A stretch of DNA of 44,341 nucleotides from Candidatus Omnitrophota bacterium (GTDB lineage Bacteria > Omnitrophota > Gorgyraeia > JABMRG01). The stretch covers positions 1 through 44,341 of the forward strand of contig JABMQS010000025.1 of the NCBI GenBank assembly GCA_013202525.1, given 5' to 3'. Shown here in pieces: positions 16,867 to 25,968 of this stretch (position 1 is its first letter; every line of letters starts with the position of its first letter). A model generated the notes under the pieces. It made no database searches. It had not been told where the DNA came from and saw only the letters and a list, made by a program, of their open reading frames with translations. The translations under genes and the position numbers were made by a program.

Positions 16867-18764
16867 AGATATCAGTCATCATACCAACACATAACCGTGG
16901 CCACAAGCTCAGGGAGTGCCTTGGGTCTCTGATGAGACAGGACTGGCCTGAGGAAGGATATGAGATCATAGTCGTTGATGATGGTTCGACTGATATGACA
17001 AGACAGGCAGTAGAGAGCCTTTCTGGGGGCGTTCACAACATAAGATATCTATATAAAACCCGCCAGGGGCCTGCAAGCGCCAGAAATCTGGGCATAAAAG
17101 AGGCAAGGGCGCAGATCATAGCCTTTACCGATGATGACTGCATGTTAGAAAAGGACTGGGTCAGGCTGATGGTGGAGTCCCATAAGAAGAGACCGGCAAT
17201 AGCTGCTGTAGGCGGTCTTTCTCTTACGCCTGACAGCGGAGCAGCAAGGCTAATAGGCCAGTTTTTAAGCAACGGTGCTATTTATACAAGGTCAAATGGC
17301 AAGGATGAGGTCATCTTTTTTCCAACATGCAACGTCTCTTTCAAAAGAGGCATATTCGACAGATATAGCTTTAATGAAGACTTTCCGCTGCCTGGCGGCG
17401 AAGACCTGGAGTTTTTCTGGAGCCTCTATAAGAACGGCGAGAGATTCATCTGGGATAAGCAGATAAGGCTCATGCATTGCCGGGATGACAGGCTGGCCAG
17501 TTTTATGAAACAGGCGTACAGTTATGGCAGAGGCAACTTCCTTGTTCAGAAGGTGCATAATGACCACCCGCTGCTCAAAGAGATAAGATCGGGCAGGTTC
17601 TCTTTCTGGCTTGCCACGCTTGCCAATACCATAAAGATACCACGTTTTAGCTACAGCCTTGGCAGAAGGCTTATCGATGAATATAAGATCAGGAATCTGG
17701 GCAAGAGGATATCTGTCTATACGTATTTTACATTGCACAAGATATTCTATCTGGCAGGTAATATCCGGGAGTTCTTCAGGGTGAGAAGGTTACCTCTCGG
17801 TTCTGTGCCGAAGACCCATATCCCGAAGCTCCTGATCATGGACATAACACACTCCTGTAACCTATCATGCAGGGTTTGCGATATATGGAAGACAGGCAGC
17901 AGGGAGCCTGATATAGAGGCATCTTATGTCAAAGGGATGCTCGTTGAGGCCAAGACGCTGGGGATAGAAGAGATAGCGCTATCAGGCGGTGAGCCGTTGC
18001 TGAGAAAGGATATATTTCAGCTGCTGGCCTACGCCAAAGAGATCGGGATTAGAAACTTAGGTATATTGACCAATGGTATCCTGGTTGCTGAGTGTTTCCA
18101 GGAATTGAGGCCATACCTTATTGACAGGACGATCTCACTTGTCTTCTCGCTCGACTCCCTAAGGCCGGATATCCATAATGAGGTGAGGAATTCAGATATA
18201 GCCTGGCATAAGACGAATGAGGCCCTTGAGAAGACGAGGTTGCTAAAGAGCCGGCACCCGCAGGTAAATTTTAATGTGATCACCATAGCCTTAAACCAAA
18301 ATTTAGAGGAGCTCTACGATATAGGGTTGTTTGTGCAGTCCTTAGGCGCAAACTCGATACAGTACCAGCCTCTGCTTCCTAACAATCTGAAGATGCATGA
18401 GAGAAAGAGATCCCGGTATTGGATTTCAGATAGCAACCTGCCGCTTCTGGATGGGGTTGTGGACAGGCTGATAGGGCTTAAAGAAGATAATCCCGCTTTT
18501 GTAAAGAATTCAGCCATGAACCTGTCTCTTTTTAAGAAGTATTTCCGGGGGGCATTAACCTCAGAGCAGATAGAGTGTACTTCTGCTCATAGTACTGTTC
18601 TTGTCTCCAACCAGGGTACCCTTACAACATGTTTTTCATGCTATGGAGATGTAAAGACCAATAACCTAAAGGAGGCATTAGACGGGGATGAGAGAATGAG
18701 GGCTTGGGAGAAGGCAAGAAGATGCTCGTGGCCCTGCCTCTTACCCTGTTTTTGCGACCAATGA
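16860..18764 (+). CDS. GT2 glycosyltransferase fused to a radical SAM/SPASM-like domain
   Basis: Residues ~1-310 are a GT-A family 2 transferase (V-I-I-P-T-H-N-R, V-V-D-D-G-S-T-D, F-T-D-D-D-C, G-G-E-D-L-E-F acid). Residues ~320-634 are a radical SAM enzyme with the [4Fe-4S] motif C333-x3-C337-x2-C340 and S-G-G-E-P-L-L-R for SAM binding. A cysteine-rich C-terminus ends C-S-W-P-C-L-L-P-C-F-C, compatible with an auxiliary cluster. The frame is continuous and the start overlaps the Wzt-like stop by 7 nt. The join suggests that sugar transfer and radical modification act on the same glycan, which is inference. The reaction cannot be named. Confidence 0.85.
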   Translation: MVEISVIIPTHNRGHKLRECLGSLMRQDWPEEGYEIIVVDDGSTDMTRQAVESLSGGVHNIRYLYKTRQGPASARNLGIKEARAQIIAFTDDDCMLEKDWVRLMVESHKKRPAIAAVGGLSLTPDSGAARLIGQFLSNGAIYTRSNGKDEVIFFPTCNVSFKRGIFDRYSFNEDFPLPGGEDLEFFWSLYKNGERFIWDKQIRLMHCRDDRLASFMKQAYSYGRGNFLVQKVHNDHPLLKEIRSGRFSFWLATLANTIKIPRFSYSLGRRLIDEYKIRNLGKRISVYTYFTLHKIFYLAGNIREFFRVRRLPLGSVPKTHIPKLLIMDITHSCNLSCRVCDIWKTGSREPDIEASYVKGMLVEAKTLGIEEIALSGGEPLLRKDIFQLLAYAKEIGIRNLGILTNGILVAECFQELRPYLIDRTISLVFSLDSLRPDIHNEVRNSDIAWHKTNEALEKTRLLKSRHPQVNFNVITIALNQNLEELYDIGLFVQSLGANSIQYQPLLPNNLKMHERKRSRYWISDSNLPLLDGVVDRLIGLKEDNPAFVKNSAMNLSLFKKYFRGALTSEQIECTSAHSTVLVSNQGTLTTCFSCYGDVKTNNLKEALDGDERMRAWEKARRCSWPCLLPCFCDQ

Positions 18765-19918
18765 ATACAAAATTCTTCTTAGATCTTAGCAAGAACTGTT
18801 TTTTATTCTGGCTTTCGCGAAAACTGGATTATCCGATCCTGCCTCCGGATACTGTACAGATGAATTTTAGCTTCAAGTGCAACCTGAGCTGCAAGATGTG
18901 CAGTATGGAGGCACAGGGTAGGCTGCTCGAGAGCGAGGGCAAACAGACCGAGATAGACTCAGAGACCTTCAGGAAGACTATCAGAGAGACCGTGGAGCTG
19001 GGAACAAAGACGTTTCTTTTTATCGGAGGCGAGCCCTTTTTAAGAAGTGACCTCTTCGACCTGGTAGGTTATGCCAAAGGCCTTGGCCTTAATACAGTGA
19101 TAGTCACAAACGGCGTTCTTCTGACCGAAGAGAACATTAGCAGGTGTTTCAAGAATGGCGCTGACTGGTTGAGCATATCTATAGATTCTGCCTCAAAGGA
19201 AAACTTCAGCAAGATAAGGGGCGTGGATGTGCTCGACAGGATAATCAGCAATGTCAAGACCTTGAACCATATGAAGAAAAGCCAGGGGCAGGAGACCCCG
19301 AGGCTGGTTACGGTCTGCACCATTATGGATGACAATATCCATGAGCTGATGGATGTTGTAGGCCTCTGCAGAGAACTGGGTATTGCGAGGATAATATTTC
19401 AACCGGTTGTAGCGAACAATATTGACCAGACACAACGGCAGGATCTTGCTCCCGGCTTTGTGCCAAAAACAAGATTGAACCAGCTGGATGAGTCTATAGA
19501 CAGGTTAATAGTCTTTAAGAAGGAATCGCTTGAAAATTTTGATTTTGTAGCAAATAGCATAAAACAGCTTAAACTCATAAAGGGTTATTTCAGGGGCAAA
19601 GTAAGCCCGAGAGCCTACCCTTGTTATGCGGGATATAACCGCGTGCAGATAGTGCAGGAAGGAAAGCTGTATTTCTGCGTAAACCAACAGCAGCATGTGG
19701 CAAATTTCGGTGATATCAAAAAGGATACACTTAAGGACATGTGGTATTCAAAGAAGGCAAGATCTTATAGGCAGCTGATAAGGAAATGCAGGTATCCATG
19801 CCTACAGTGGTGTTCGTACAGGGATGAATTTATTCAGCTTCAGGACGCCTTTTATAAGAAGCTTGTCTTTGGGGTATTAAAAAGAGGGCAGAACGGCAGA
19901 GGCGCAGCCAATGTTTAA
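18761..19918 (+). CDS. Radical SAM protein with SPASM-like C-terminus
   Basis: The CxxxCxxC motif is C40, C44 and C47, with G-G-E-P-F-L-R further on and a C-terminal cysteine cluster that includes K-C-R-Y-P-C-L-Q-W-C. This tail matches C-x-x-P-C-L-x-x-C in the upstream fusion and in the rSAM at 25955, so the three are paralogs. An in-frame upstream ATG at 18704 exists, but ATG 18761 overlaps the previous stop as ATGA and gives the family-length N-terminus; I choose it (385 residues). The substrate is unknown; SPASM proteins modify peptides, sugars or cofactors. Confidence 0.85.
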   Translation: MNTKFFLDLSKNCFLFWLSRKLDYPILPPDTVQMNFSFKCNLSCKMCSMEAQGRLLESEGKQTEIDSETFRKTIRETVELGTKTFLFIGGEPFLRSDLFDLVGYAKGLGLNTVIVTNGVLLTEENISRCFKNGADWLSISIDSASKENFSKIRGVDVLDRIISNVKTLNHMKKSQGQETPRLVTVCTIMDDNIHELMDVVGLCRELGIARIIFQPVVANNIDQTQRQDLAPGFVPKTRLNQLDESIDRLIVFKKESLENFDFVANSIKQLKLIKGYFRGKVSPRAYPCYAGYNRVQIVQEGKLYFCVNQQQHVANFGDIKKDTLKDMWYSKKARSYRQLIRKCRYPCLQWCSYRDEFIQLQDAFYKKLVFGVLKRGQNGRGAANV

Positions 19919-21533
19919 GAAACATATGAAGGTCAAGGTTATATTAATAATTATAATAGCCGCAGAGATCCTTGTGTTATTGAGCCCAATACCCGGGCTT
20001 ACCCGCGGGTCCATATCCTATAACACTGGCCTTACGCTTGCACAGTCTGCTCGTGTTTTTGACAACAACAGGGTATTTGATTTACACGCTCCAGACCAGG
20101 CCCACCTGAAGAATATCATTATGCACTTGTTCTTCTTTTTTGGAAGGGATGAATTTATAATACGCCTGCCAGCTATGCTTTTTGGCATTAGCAGTATACT
20201 GCTTATATTTCTGCTTGGGTCGGCGGTCTTTGACGAGAAAGCAGGCCTTTTAAGCGCTTTCCTGCTCTCCGCTTCACTGTGGCATATACACTATTCAGCA
20301 AACGCGGAGATGTATTCACTATTTGTATTTATGGCGCTTTCTTCAGCCTACTTTTTTTATAAGAGCATGGAGCGGGATTCATTGATCCTGACGGTCTGTT
20401 TTATAGTGTCTACAGCCTTGGGCTTTTATGCCTTTTATCCGTTTATTATGATCCTGGCTGCCGAGGTCTTATTTTTCCTGCTATTTTCCGCAAAGTGCAA
20501 AAAGAAATTATTCAGGTTTATGCTTTCTGTGGAGATAATAGGTGTCTTGATCTTACCCGGATTAGTGCAGGCATACGAAGGTATTATATGGAAGAGCAAT
20601 TTCGGTGATTATGCCTGGGGATGGAAGATACAAGAGGTGTTCCCTTTCTTTCTGAACACCTTTGGCGGCATCAGGAACTTTTTTCCTGTTAATATATTTT
20701 TGTTCCTGCTGGGGTTTTCTGTCTGTATCTTTAAGAAGACTGAGCGCAGAAAAGGGGTTTTTCTATTTTTGCTTTGGGCCTTTCCCTGCATCTTTTTCCT
20801 GGCGTGCTTTTTCATATTTAATGCTAATATTACAGCGCGTTATTTTCTATTCGCCTCTCCCTTCTTTATTATCCTGGCTTCCTACGGGATATTGAGTCTA
20901 AAGAATAAGGCCTTGATCGCAGGGATGGTTCTTGTCTTTTGCAGTTCAACCCTATTTTTTGTACTAAGCAGCTATAGCCTTACCACTGAAGAATATATAC
21001 CCGAAGATTACCGGCGCCACTATGCAGATTTTAGATCACTGGCAGATTATCTAAAGCAGAGCTGCAGAGAAGAGGACGCGATTATTATCATACAGGGGCC
21101 TGGTATCCTGGCAACACAGTATTACCTGGATATGAAGAATACCTCTCCCATAGAGGCGGTCATCCCATCTTGCGGAGCAGACATCTACTACAGATACGAT
21201 GGCAGCCGGGTAAAAAACTTTTTTGGTATCATCGAATTTGAGTTTGCGCAAGAAACAATTGAGAGTAATTTCAGGAATTACGAGAGGCTTTGGCTTGTGG
21301 ATCTGCATCACATCCTTCATACTGATAAGGATGGCAAGATGCAGGAATGGGTAGACGCCAATTCCTCTAAGGAGTATGAATTCGATGGTGGTATCGTATA
21401 TCTTTTTGGTAACAAGGCAAAAATGCAACAGAGCAATGTGCAGGAGGGTAGTTGCAGCAAGAAGGGTTGCAGCCTGAATTGCAGACCCTTGTGTACCATA
21501 CCCATATATTATCCTTTTGAGAAGGAGCAGTAG
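19911..21533 (+). CDS. GT39/ArnT-like membrane glycosyltransferase
   Basis: The 540-residue protein has about ten to twelve hydrophobic spans in residues 8-360 and a soluble C-terminal part. The segment R-D-E-F-I-I-R-L-P-A-M-L-F-G is typical of polyprenyl-phosphate-sugar-dependent transferases (GT39/ArnT/PMT group), which act on the periplasmic side. The first-loop catalytic Asp of ArnT is not obvious, so the family call is moderate. The tail has an odd cysteine cluster (C-S-K-K-G-C-S-L-N-C-R-P-L-C). The gene overlaps the preceding rSAM by 8 nt. Confidence 0.7.
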   Translation: MFKKHMKVKVILIIIIAAEILVLLSPIPGLTRGSISYNTGLTLAQSARVFDNNRVFDLHAPDQAHLKNIIMHLFFFFGRDEFIIRLPAMLFGISSILLIFLLGSAVFDEKAGLLSAFLLSASLWHIHYSANAEMYSLFVFMALSSAYFFYKSMERDSLILTVCFIVSTALGFYAFYPFIMILAAEVLFFLLFSAKCKKKLFRFMLSVEIIGVLILPGLVQAYEGIIWKSNFGDYAWGWKIQEVFPFFLNTFGGIRNFFPVNIFLFLLGFSVCIFKKTERRKGVFLFLLWAFPCIFFLACFFIFNANITARYFLFASPFFIILASYGILSLKNKALIAGMVLVFCSSTLFFVLSSYSLTTEEYIPEDYRRHYADFRSLADYLKQSCREEDAIIIIQGPGILATQYYLDMKNTSPIEAVIPSCGADIYYRYDGSRVKNFFGIIEFEFAQETIESNFRNYERLWLVDLHHILHTDKDGKMQEWVDANSSKEYEFDGGIVYLFGNKAKMQQSNVQEGSCSKKGCSLNCRPLCTIPIYYPFEKEQ

Positions 21534-21535
21534 AG

Positions 21536-22969
21536 ATGTTGCCCTGGTTTAAAAAAAGAGATGAGTACCTGGATCTTGTACTTGTGATGTGCCCTGGCTG
21601 GGGCGTGATTCAGGCCCCAGCAGCTATTGGTTACTTAAAGGGCTTTTTGGAGGCAAACAATATAACCTGCAGATGCTTTGACATAAATATCAAGTCGTAT
21701 AAGATGTTTGATGAAAAGAAGTACTGGGAGCTAAACTATCCAGACCACTTTGTCTTGCCTCATATGTTCGAGAGGGATATCCAGAAATTCCTTGCGCCAT
21801 TTATTGATATCTGGGCCAGGAGGATACTGGAGTTTAAGCCCAGGGCCGTAGGCCTGTCTTTATACATGTCCAGTATAAATGCGAGCGTGGCTCTTGCAAG
21901 GAGCCTTAAGAAGATGGAGCCGCAGATTGTGATTATTGGTGGAGGCCCTGAGGTGGACAGGATTAAGAGGGTTGCGCTCGATGGCATAAGGCCTATATCC
22001 CCTGCGAACAGGGATATATTCGATACCTTTGATGTCCTGGTCTCCGGCGAGGGGGAAGAGACCCTGCTTGAGCTTATGAGCAAGATCAAAAAGGGTGAGG
22101 ATTTCAGCACTACAACAGGCATTGTCTTAAAAAGAGATGAGCAGATCATCGCAAACAGCCCGCGTGAATTAATGAAGGATTTGGACCTTATACCCGAGCC
22201 CGATTATACAGATCTTGACCTGGCCGATTATACGGGAAAGGCCTTGCCTGTTGTGACCAGCAGAGGCTGTATAAACAGGTGCACCTTTTGCGCTGACAGC
22301 CCTTTATGGAAGAGGTACCGCTGCTTATCGCCTGAAAAGACTGTGAAGGATATGAGGAATCTGGCAAAGCGATACTCTGCAAGTTCTTTTGAGATCGTGG
22401 ATTCTATCTTTAACGGTGATATAGAGCGCCTTGAGAAGATATGCGATCTTATCATCGATTCAGGAATCCGCATGCAATGGTCAGCCAAGGCCATGCTGAG
22501 GAGAGAGATGGATTATAGGCTGCTTTCGAAGATGAAGAAGGCCGGGTGCTGCGCCCTGGCATACGGGGTTGAGAGCGGTTCACCCGGGGTCTTAAAAGAC
22601 ATGAGAAAATCCACTGATCTGGGTGCGATCAGGCGTATTATAAAGGATACCCACAGCGCAGGCATTGAACCGAACTGCTTTTTTATTATTGGTTACCCCA
22701 CTGAAACAGAGGAAGATTTCAAACAGACCTTGAGGTTCATCGAAGAGATGGGGGAGTTTATACATAGATTCGACCAGGTAACGTCTTGCCACATTGAGGA
22801 GGGTTCTTTTTTAGGTTTAAATACCGAAACCTATGGCATTACCTTTGATGATCAGGGGCACTGGTACTCTAAGGAGAGCACGCCTGAGATAAGGCAGGAG
22901 CGAATGGGGCGCTTTAGGGATCTGGCAAGAAAGCTTCATACGCACTATGAATGTGAAGTTCAGGCATAA
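21536..22969 (+). CDS. B12-binding-type radical SAM protein
   Basis: The N-terminal ~210 residues form a Rossmann-like cobalamin-binding domain (A-P-A-A-I-G-Y-L-K-G-F-L, I-V-I-I-G-G-G-P, S-G-E-G-E-E-T), without the D-x-H-x-x-G motif, as is usual in B12-rSAM enzymes. The radical SAM core follows, with C245, C249 and C252 in R-G-C-I-N-R-C-T-F-C. Characterised relatives are often C-methyltransferases, but others do other chemistry. It is most similar by eye to the next gene. The start ATG is preceded by AAGGAG (21521-21526). Confidence 0.87.
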   Translation: MLPWFKKRDEYLDLVLVMCPGWGVIQAPAAIGYLKGFLEANNITCRCFDINIKSYKMFDEKKYWELNYPDHFVLPHMFERDIQKFLAPFIDIWARRILEFKPRAVGLSLYMSSINASVALARSLKKMEPQIVIIGGGPEVDRIKRVALDGIRPISPANRDIFDTFDVLVSGEGEETLLELMSKIKKGEDFSTTTGIVLKRDEQIIANSPRELMKDLDLIPEPDYTDLDLADYTGKALPVVTSRGCINRCTFCADSPLWKRYRCLSPEKTVKDMRNLAKRYSASSFEIVDSIFNGDIERLEKICDLIIDSGIRMQWSAKAMLRREMDYRLLSKMKKAGCCALAYGVESGSPGVLKDMRKSTDLGAIRRIIKDTHSAGIEPNCFFIIGYPTETEEDFKQTLRFIEEMGEFIHRFDQVTSCHIEEGSFLGLNTETYGITFDDQGHWYSKESTPEIRQERMGRFRDLARKLHTHYECEVQA

Positions 22970-22983
22970 GGGGTTTGAGCAAA

Positions 22984-24417
22984 ATGAATATTATTTTAGT
23001 GCAGGCGCCATCATGGACAACGAGTACACCACCTTACAGTTTGGCGCTGCTTAAGGCGGTCTGTGAGGAGCAGGGGCATAAGGCCAGGTGCCTGGATCTG
23101 AATATAAGATTCTATAGATACCTCCTTGAGAAGGGGCAGGCAGGTATATATGATAATCCGACAAACTGGTATAGCGATGAGTACGTCAGCCATATTATTA
23201 GAGAACATGGCGATTTTATAGATCTCTGTGTTAGGGAGATCCTGCGGGCGACTTGCGGCCTTATAGGTTTTACGGTTACCGGCCTGAATAAGTTTTTTTC
23301 AGAGGAGATAGCAAAAAGAATAAAGACAAAGAATAAAGACATACTTATTATCTTTGGCGGCCCGCACTGCTTTAAGACTGAACTCGGAGAGGTATTATTA
23401 CACAATAACCCGGATGTAGATGCAGTCTGCTGCCTGGAGGGTGAAAAGGCATTACCCCGTATCTTAGAGATGGCAGTGAAGGAAGGAAGGATAGGCCCCT
23501 TTCCCGGCATAGCTTCAAGAGGAGAAGATGGCAGGGTCCTATCCTGCGAAGATGCAGATCTTATAGAGGATCTGGATTCCTTACCCTTTGCAGATTATTC
23601 AGATTTTGATATGCTGGAGTATGGTTTTAAGGAGCTGCCCATTTCAATAAGCAGGGGCTGTATCTACAGGTGTTCGTTCTGCAGTGAATCGCGAATATGG
23701 AAGAAGTACCGCTTTCGAAGCGCAGAGAATATATTTAAGGAAATAGAATTCCAGCTTACCAGGTACCCTTTTATTAAGTCGTTCTTCTTCAGCGGTTCCC
23801 TCATCAACGGTAATATAGAGGCCTTGTCCGGGCTGGCAGACCTGCTGATAGATAAGAAGGTCTCTATTTCCTGGGGCGGACAGGCATCTTTGAGAAAAGA
23901 GATGGATGAGGCTTTTATATCCAGGATGAGAAGGGCAGGGCTTAGCCATGTGAGCTATGGCCTTGAGAGCGCAAGCCCCGCGATATTGGAACGCATGAGC
24001 AAGGCCTTTACAGTAGAGGCAGCAGAGAGGATCATAAGGCAGACAAAGGGTGCCGGGATACGCACAGATGTCAATATAGTGGTTGGATATCCCGGGGAGA
24101 CCGAAGATGACATCGCCATGACAGCCGATTTTTTAAGCAGAAACAGGAGATTTATAGATGAGATATATTATCATCCACTGGTGATAATGCGCGGCTCATA
24201 CCTCTATATGCACAAGGATGAGCTTGGGATAAGGTTCGACAATGAGTTTAATCCTAACGACTGGTATTCCACAAATGAGGAGAACACGCTGGAGAAAAGA
24301 TTGGAAACGGTCGCATTCTTTAAGAGGCATATCGGTAGGAAGGGCAGGAGTTTCTTCACTTCTGCCCAATACCAGCAATTTATTAAAGAGCGGACAAGTA
24401 TCCGGCGAACGCCATGA
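22984..24417 (+). CDS. B12-binding-type radical SAM protein, paralog of upstream gene
   Basis: The N-terminal domain has the B12-type start (I-I-L-V-Q-A-P-S-W, P-P-Y-S-L-A-L-L-K) and I-F-G-G-P-H-C, and the radical SAM core carries C226, C230 and C233 in R-G-C-I-Y-R-C-S-F-C. Both this protein and its upstream neighbour share the R-G-C-I-x-R-C-x-F-C block, W-K-R/K-Y-R and a late N-D/S-W-Y-S-type segment, so they arose by duplication. A TTG at 22975 would add three residues; ATG 22984 is preferred. Its stop overlaps the next ATG. Substrate unknown. Confidence 0.86.
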   Translation: MNIILVQAPSWTTSTPPYSLALLKAVCEEQGHKARCLDLNIRFYRYLLEKGQAGIYDNPTNWYSDEYVSHIIREHGDFIDLCVREILRATCGLIGFTVTGLNKFFSEEIAKRIKTKNKDILIIFGGPHCFKTELGEVLLHNNPDVDAVCCLEGEKALPRILEMAVKEGRIGPFPGIASRGEDGRVLSCEDADLIEDLDSLPFADYSDFDMLEYGFKELPISISRGCIYRCSFCSESRIWKKYRFRSAENIFKEIEFQLTRYPFIKSFFFSGSLINGNIEALSGLADLLIDKKVSISWGGQASLRKEMDEAFISRMRRAGLSHVSYGLESASPAILERMSKAFTVEAAERIIRQTKGAGIRTDVNIVVGYPGETEDDIAMTADFLSRNRRFIDEIYYHPLVIMRGSYLYMHKDELGIRFDNEFNPNDWYSTNEENTLEKRLETVAFFKRHIGRKGRSFFTSAQYQQFIKERTSIRRTP

Positions 24418-25085
24418 TGAGGACCATCTTTAACAGGGCAGCCGCCCTTTTTATATGCGCTCTATTTTTAGCATCACTGATCCTTTACGCATATCGTATA
24501 CTGGGCCCGAAGGAGAGAGCGGCGGATTTCCTGGAGATGGAGGAGAGGAAGATGATAGAGAAGCACGGCCTGGCTGAAAAAAAGATATATTTCCCATCTT
24601 CCTATACGGTCTCTGATGGCGGCATGCTTGAAGCGGCAGATGGCAAAGGTGTAGAGATCAGCGGCAACGTCTTAAATATACACCTTAGCGATGATGAGAA
24701 GAAGCAGGTCCGGGGATTTCTTTTCTCACTGTCGTTAGTGATTAAGGACTGCTATGAAGATGGAGTCCTGCAGTTTCTTATAAGAGGCAATGGCAGGCCA
24801 CAGCAGAGACTGCGATTGCAGGTCTACCTTAAGGAGATAAACAGTGGCGAGGATGTAGCTGTGGCTTCTAAGTATGTCGTATCGGACCGAGCTTGGCATA
24901 CGGTATCTATACCCTTGGTGGAATTTTTGCCCGATGATAATGATTATGAAAACAGGGATTTTTCATGGGAGATCAGAGAGATCCTGTTTTCGGTAGAGCC
25001 CTCCGGGATGAAGAGGTCCTTAAGATTGTCCATTCGTAATATAAGGATAACTGACGGCAGAAAGGTCGTCTATAAACTCCTATAA
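24414..25085 (+). CDS. Membrane-anchored beta-rich protein of unknown function
   Basis: I do not recognise the family. The 223-residue protein has one hydrophobic segment at residues ~7-26, likely a signal anchor, and a soluble part that looks all-beta in residues ~75-220 (alternating hydrophobics, R-L-R-L-Q-V-Y-L, W-H-T-V-S-I-P-L, L-S-I-R-N-I-R-I). This pattern recalls galactose-binding-like or carbohydrate-binding beta-sandwiches, but that is a guess. Two adjacent ATGs (24414, 24417) are possible starts. It is followed 1 nt later by an SGNH hydrolase, and both would be periplasmic-side proteins. Confidence 0.7.
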   Translation: MMRTIFNRAAALFICALFLASLILYAYRILGPKERAADFLEMEERKMIEKHGLAEKKIYFPSSYTVSDGGMLEAADGKGVEISGNVLNIHLSDDEKKQVRGFLFSLSLVIKDCYEDGVLQFLIRGNGRPQQRLRLQVYLKEINSGEDVAVASKYVVSDRAWHTVSIPLVEFLPDDNDYENRDFSWEIREILFSVEPSGMKRSLRLSIRNIRITDGRKVVYKLL

Positions 25086-25086
25086 G

Positions 25087-25968
25087 ATGCTAAAGAGGAT
25101 CTTTATATATCTCATTTTTCTTCTTGTAATGACAGAGCTGATACTCAGGCTGTTTGCCTGTTTCTATGGACAGAGGGAGAAACTCGGAGAGCTTCCCAGC
25201 GACAGTTATAATATCATATGCCTGGGTGATTCTTTTACCTATGGCTGGGGTGTTGAGCCGGAGTTCACATACCCAAAGCAGTTGGAGAAGATGTTAAATG
25301 AACATAGGCCCTATAACAGAGACTATAAGGTCTTTAATCTGGGCATGCCAGGCTCTAATTCCAGCCAGGCCTTAAAGTATCTAAGGCATATGTTGATTTC
25401 AGGCATAAGGCCCGACATGGTGATAGTCTTGACAGGCGCAAATGATAGATGGAATTTTGCAGACAGTAATATCTATAGATTCATAACGCTAAATCCATTT
25501 TACAGGTTGATCACCAGGCTTAAGATATATCTGTCAGAAATGCGTACATACAAAATGATAGAACTGATCCTGCTCAACACAAGAGCTCTTTCGGAGGAGC
25601 CGGCAGTAGATCCCCTTGAACACGTCACAGGTGACAGGGCTATTGATCCAGAGGCCCTGGAAGAGATGTTCGATTACAATCTAAAGCAGATGCTTATCCT
25701 TGCAAAACAATATGGGGTCAAGATAATAATTCAGAGCTATCCAGATGAAGACCCTGATGGGATAGATGAGAAGAGGTCTATTGCAAAAGATTTTTCTGTG
25801 CCGGTTATCGACAATGATTCTCTTTTCCAGGAGAGGCTAAAGAGAGCTGAGATGAGTGACCTCTTCCTGTATGATAACTCTCACCCCAATGCAGAAGGAT
25901 ATAAGATTATCACAGAAAACCTGTATGAGGTTATTAAGAAGGAACTTAGGAAAGATGGATTATCTTAA
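25087..25968 (+). CDS. SGNH/GDSL-family hydrolase, membrane-anchored
   Basis: After an N-terminal membrane segment (residues ~5-25) the protein shows block I C-L-G-D-S-F-T (nucleophile S49), block III G-A-N-D-R and block V D-N-S-H-P (D263 and H266), the complete catalytic set of SGNH esterases. At 293 residues it has no further domain. Such enzymes add or remove O-acyl groups on glycans; no MBOAT acyl-donor partner is in the window, so an esterase role is as likely as a transferase role. It overlaps the next rSAM by 14 nt. Confidence 0.83.
   Translation: MLKRIFIYLIFLLVMTELILRLFACFYGQREKLGELPSDSYNIICLGDSFTYGWGVEPEFTYPKQLEKMLNEHRPYNRDYKVFNLGMPGSNSSQALKYLRHMLISGIRPDMVIVLTGANDRWNFADSNIYRFITLNPFYRLITRLKIYLSEMRTYKMIELILLNTRALSEEPAVDPLEHVTGDRAIDPEALEEMFDYNLKQMLILAKQYGVKIIIQSYPDEDPDGIDEKRSIAKDFSVPVIDNDSLFQERLKRAEMSDLFLYDNSHPNAEGYKIITENLYEVIKKELRKDGLS

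Noticed and set aside
17780-17860. Frameshift or lost stop creating the GT2-rSAM fusion
   Set aside because: No in-frame start with a ribosome binding site is visible before the rSAM part, and codon pattern is continuous; reads are still needed.
18704-18760. Upstream ATG extending the rSAM at 18761
   Set aside because: The extension lies inside the cysteine-rich end of the fused GT2-rSAM gene, while ATG 18761 gives the common ATGA overlap.
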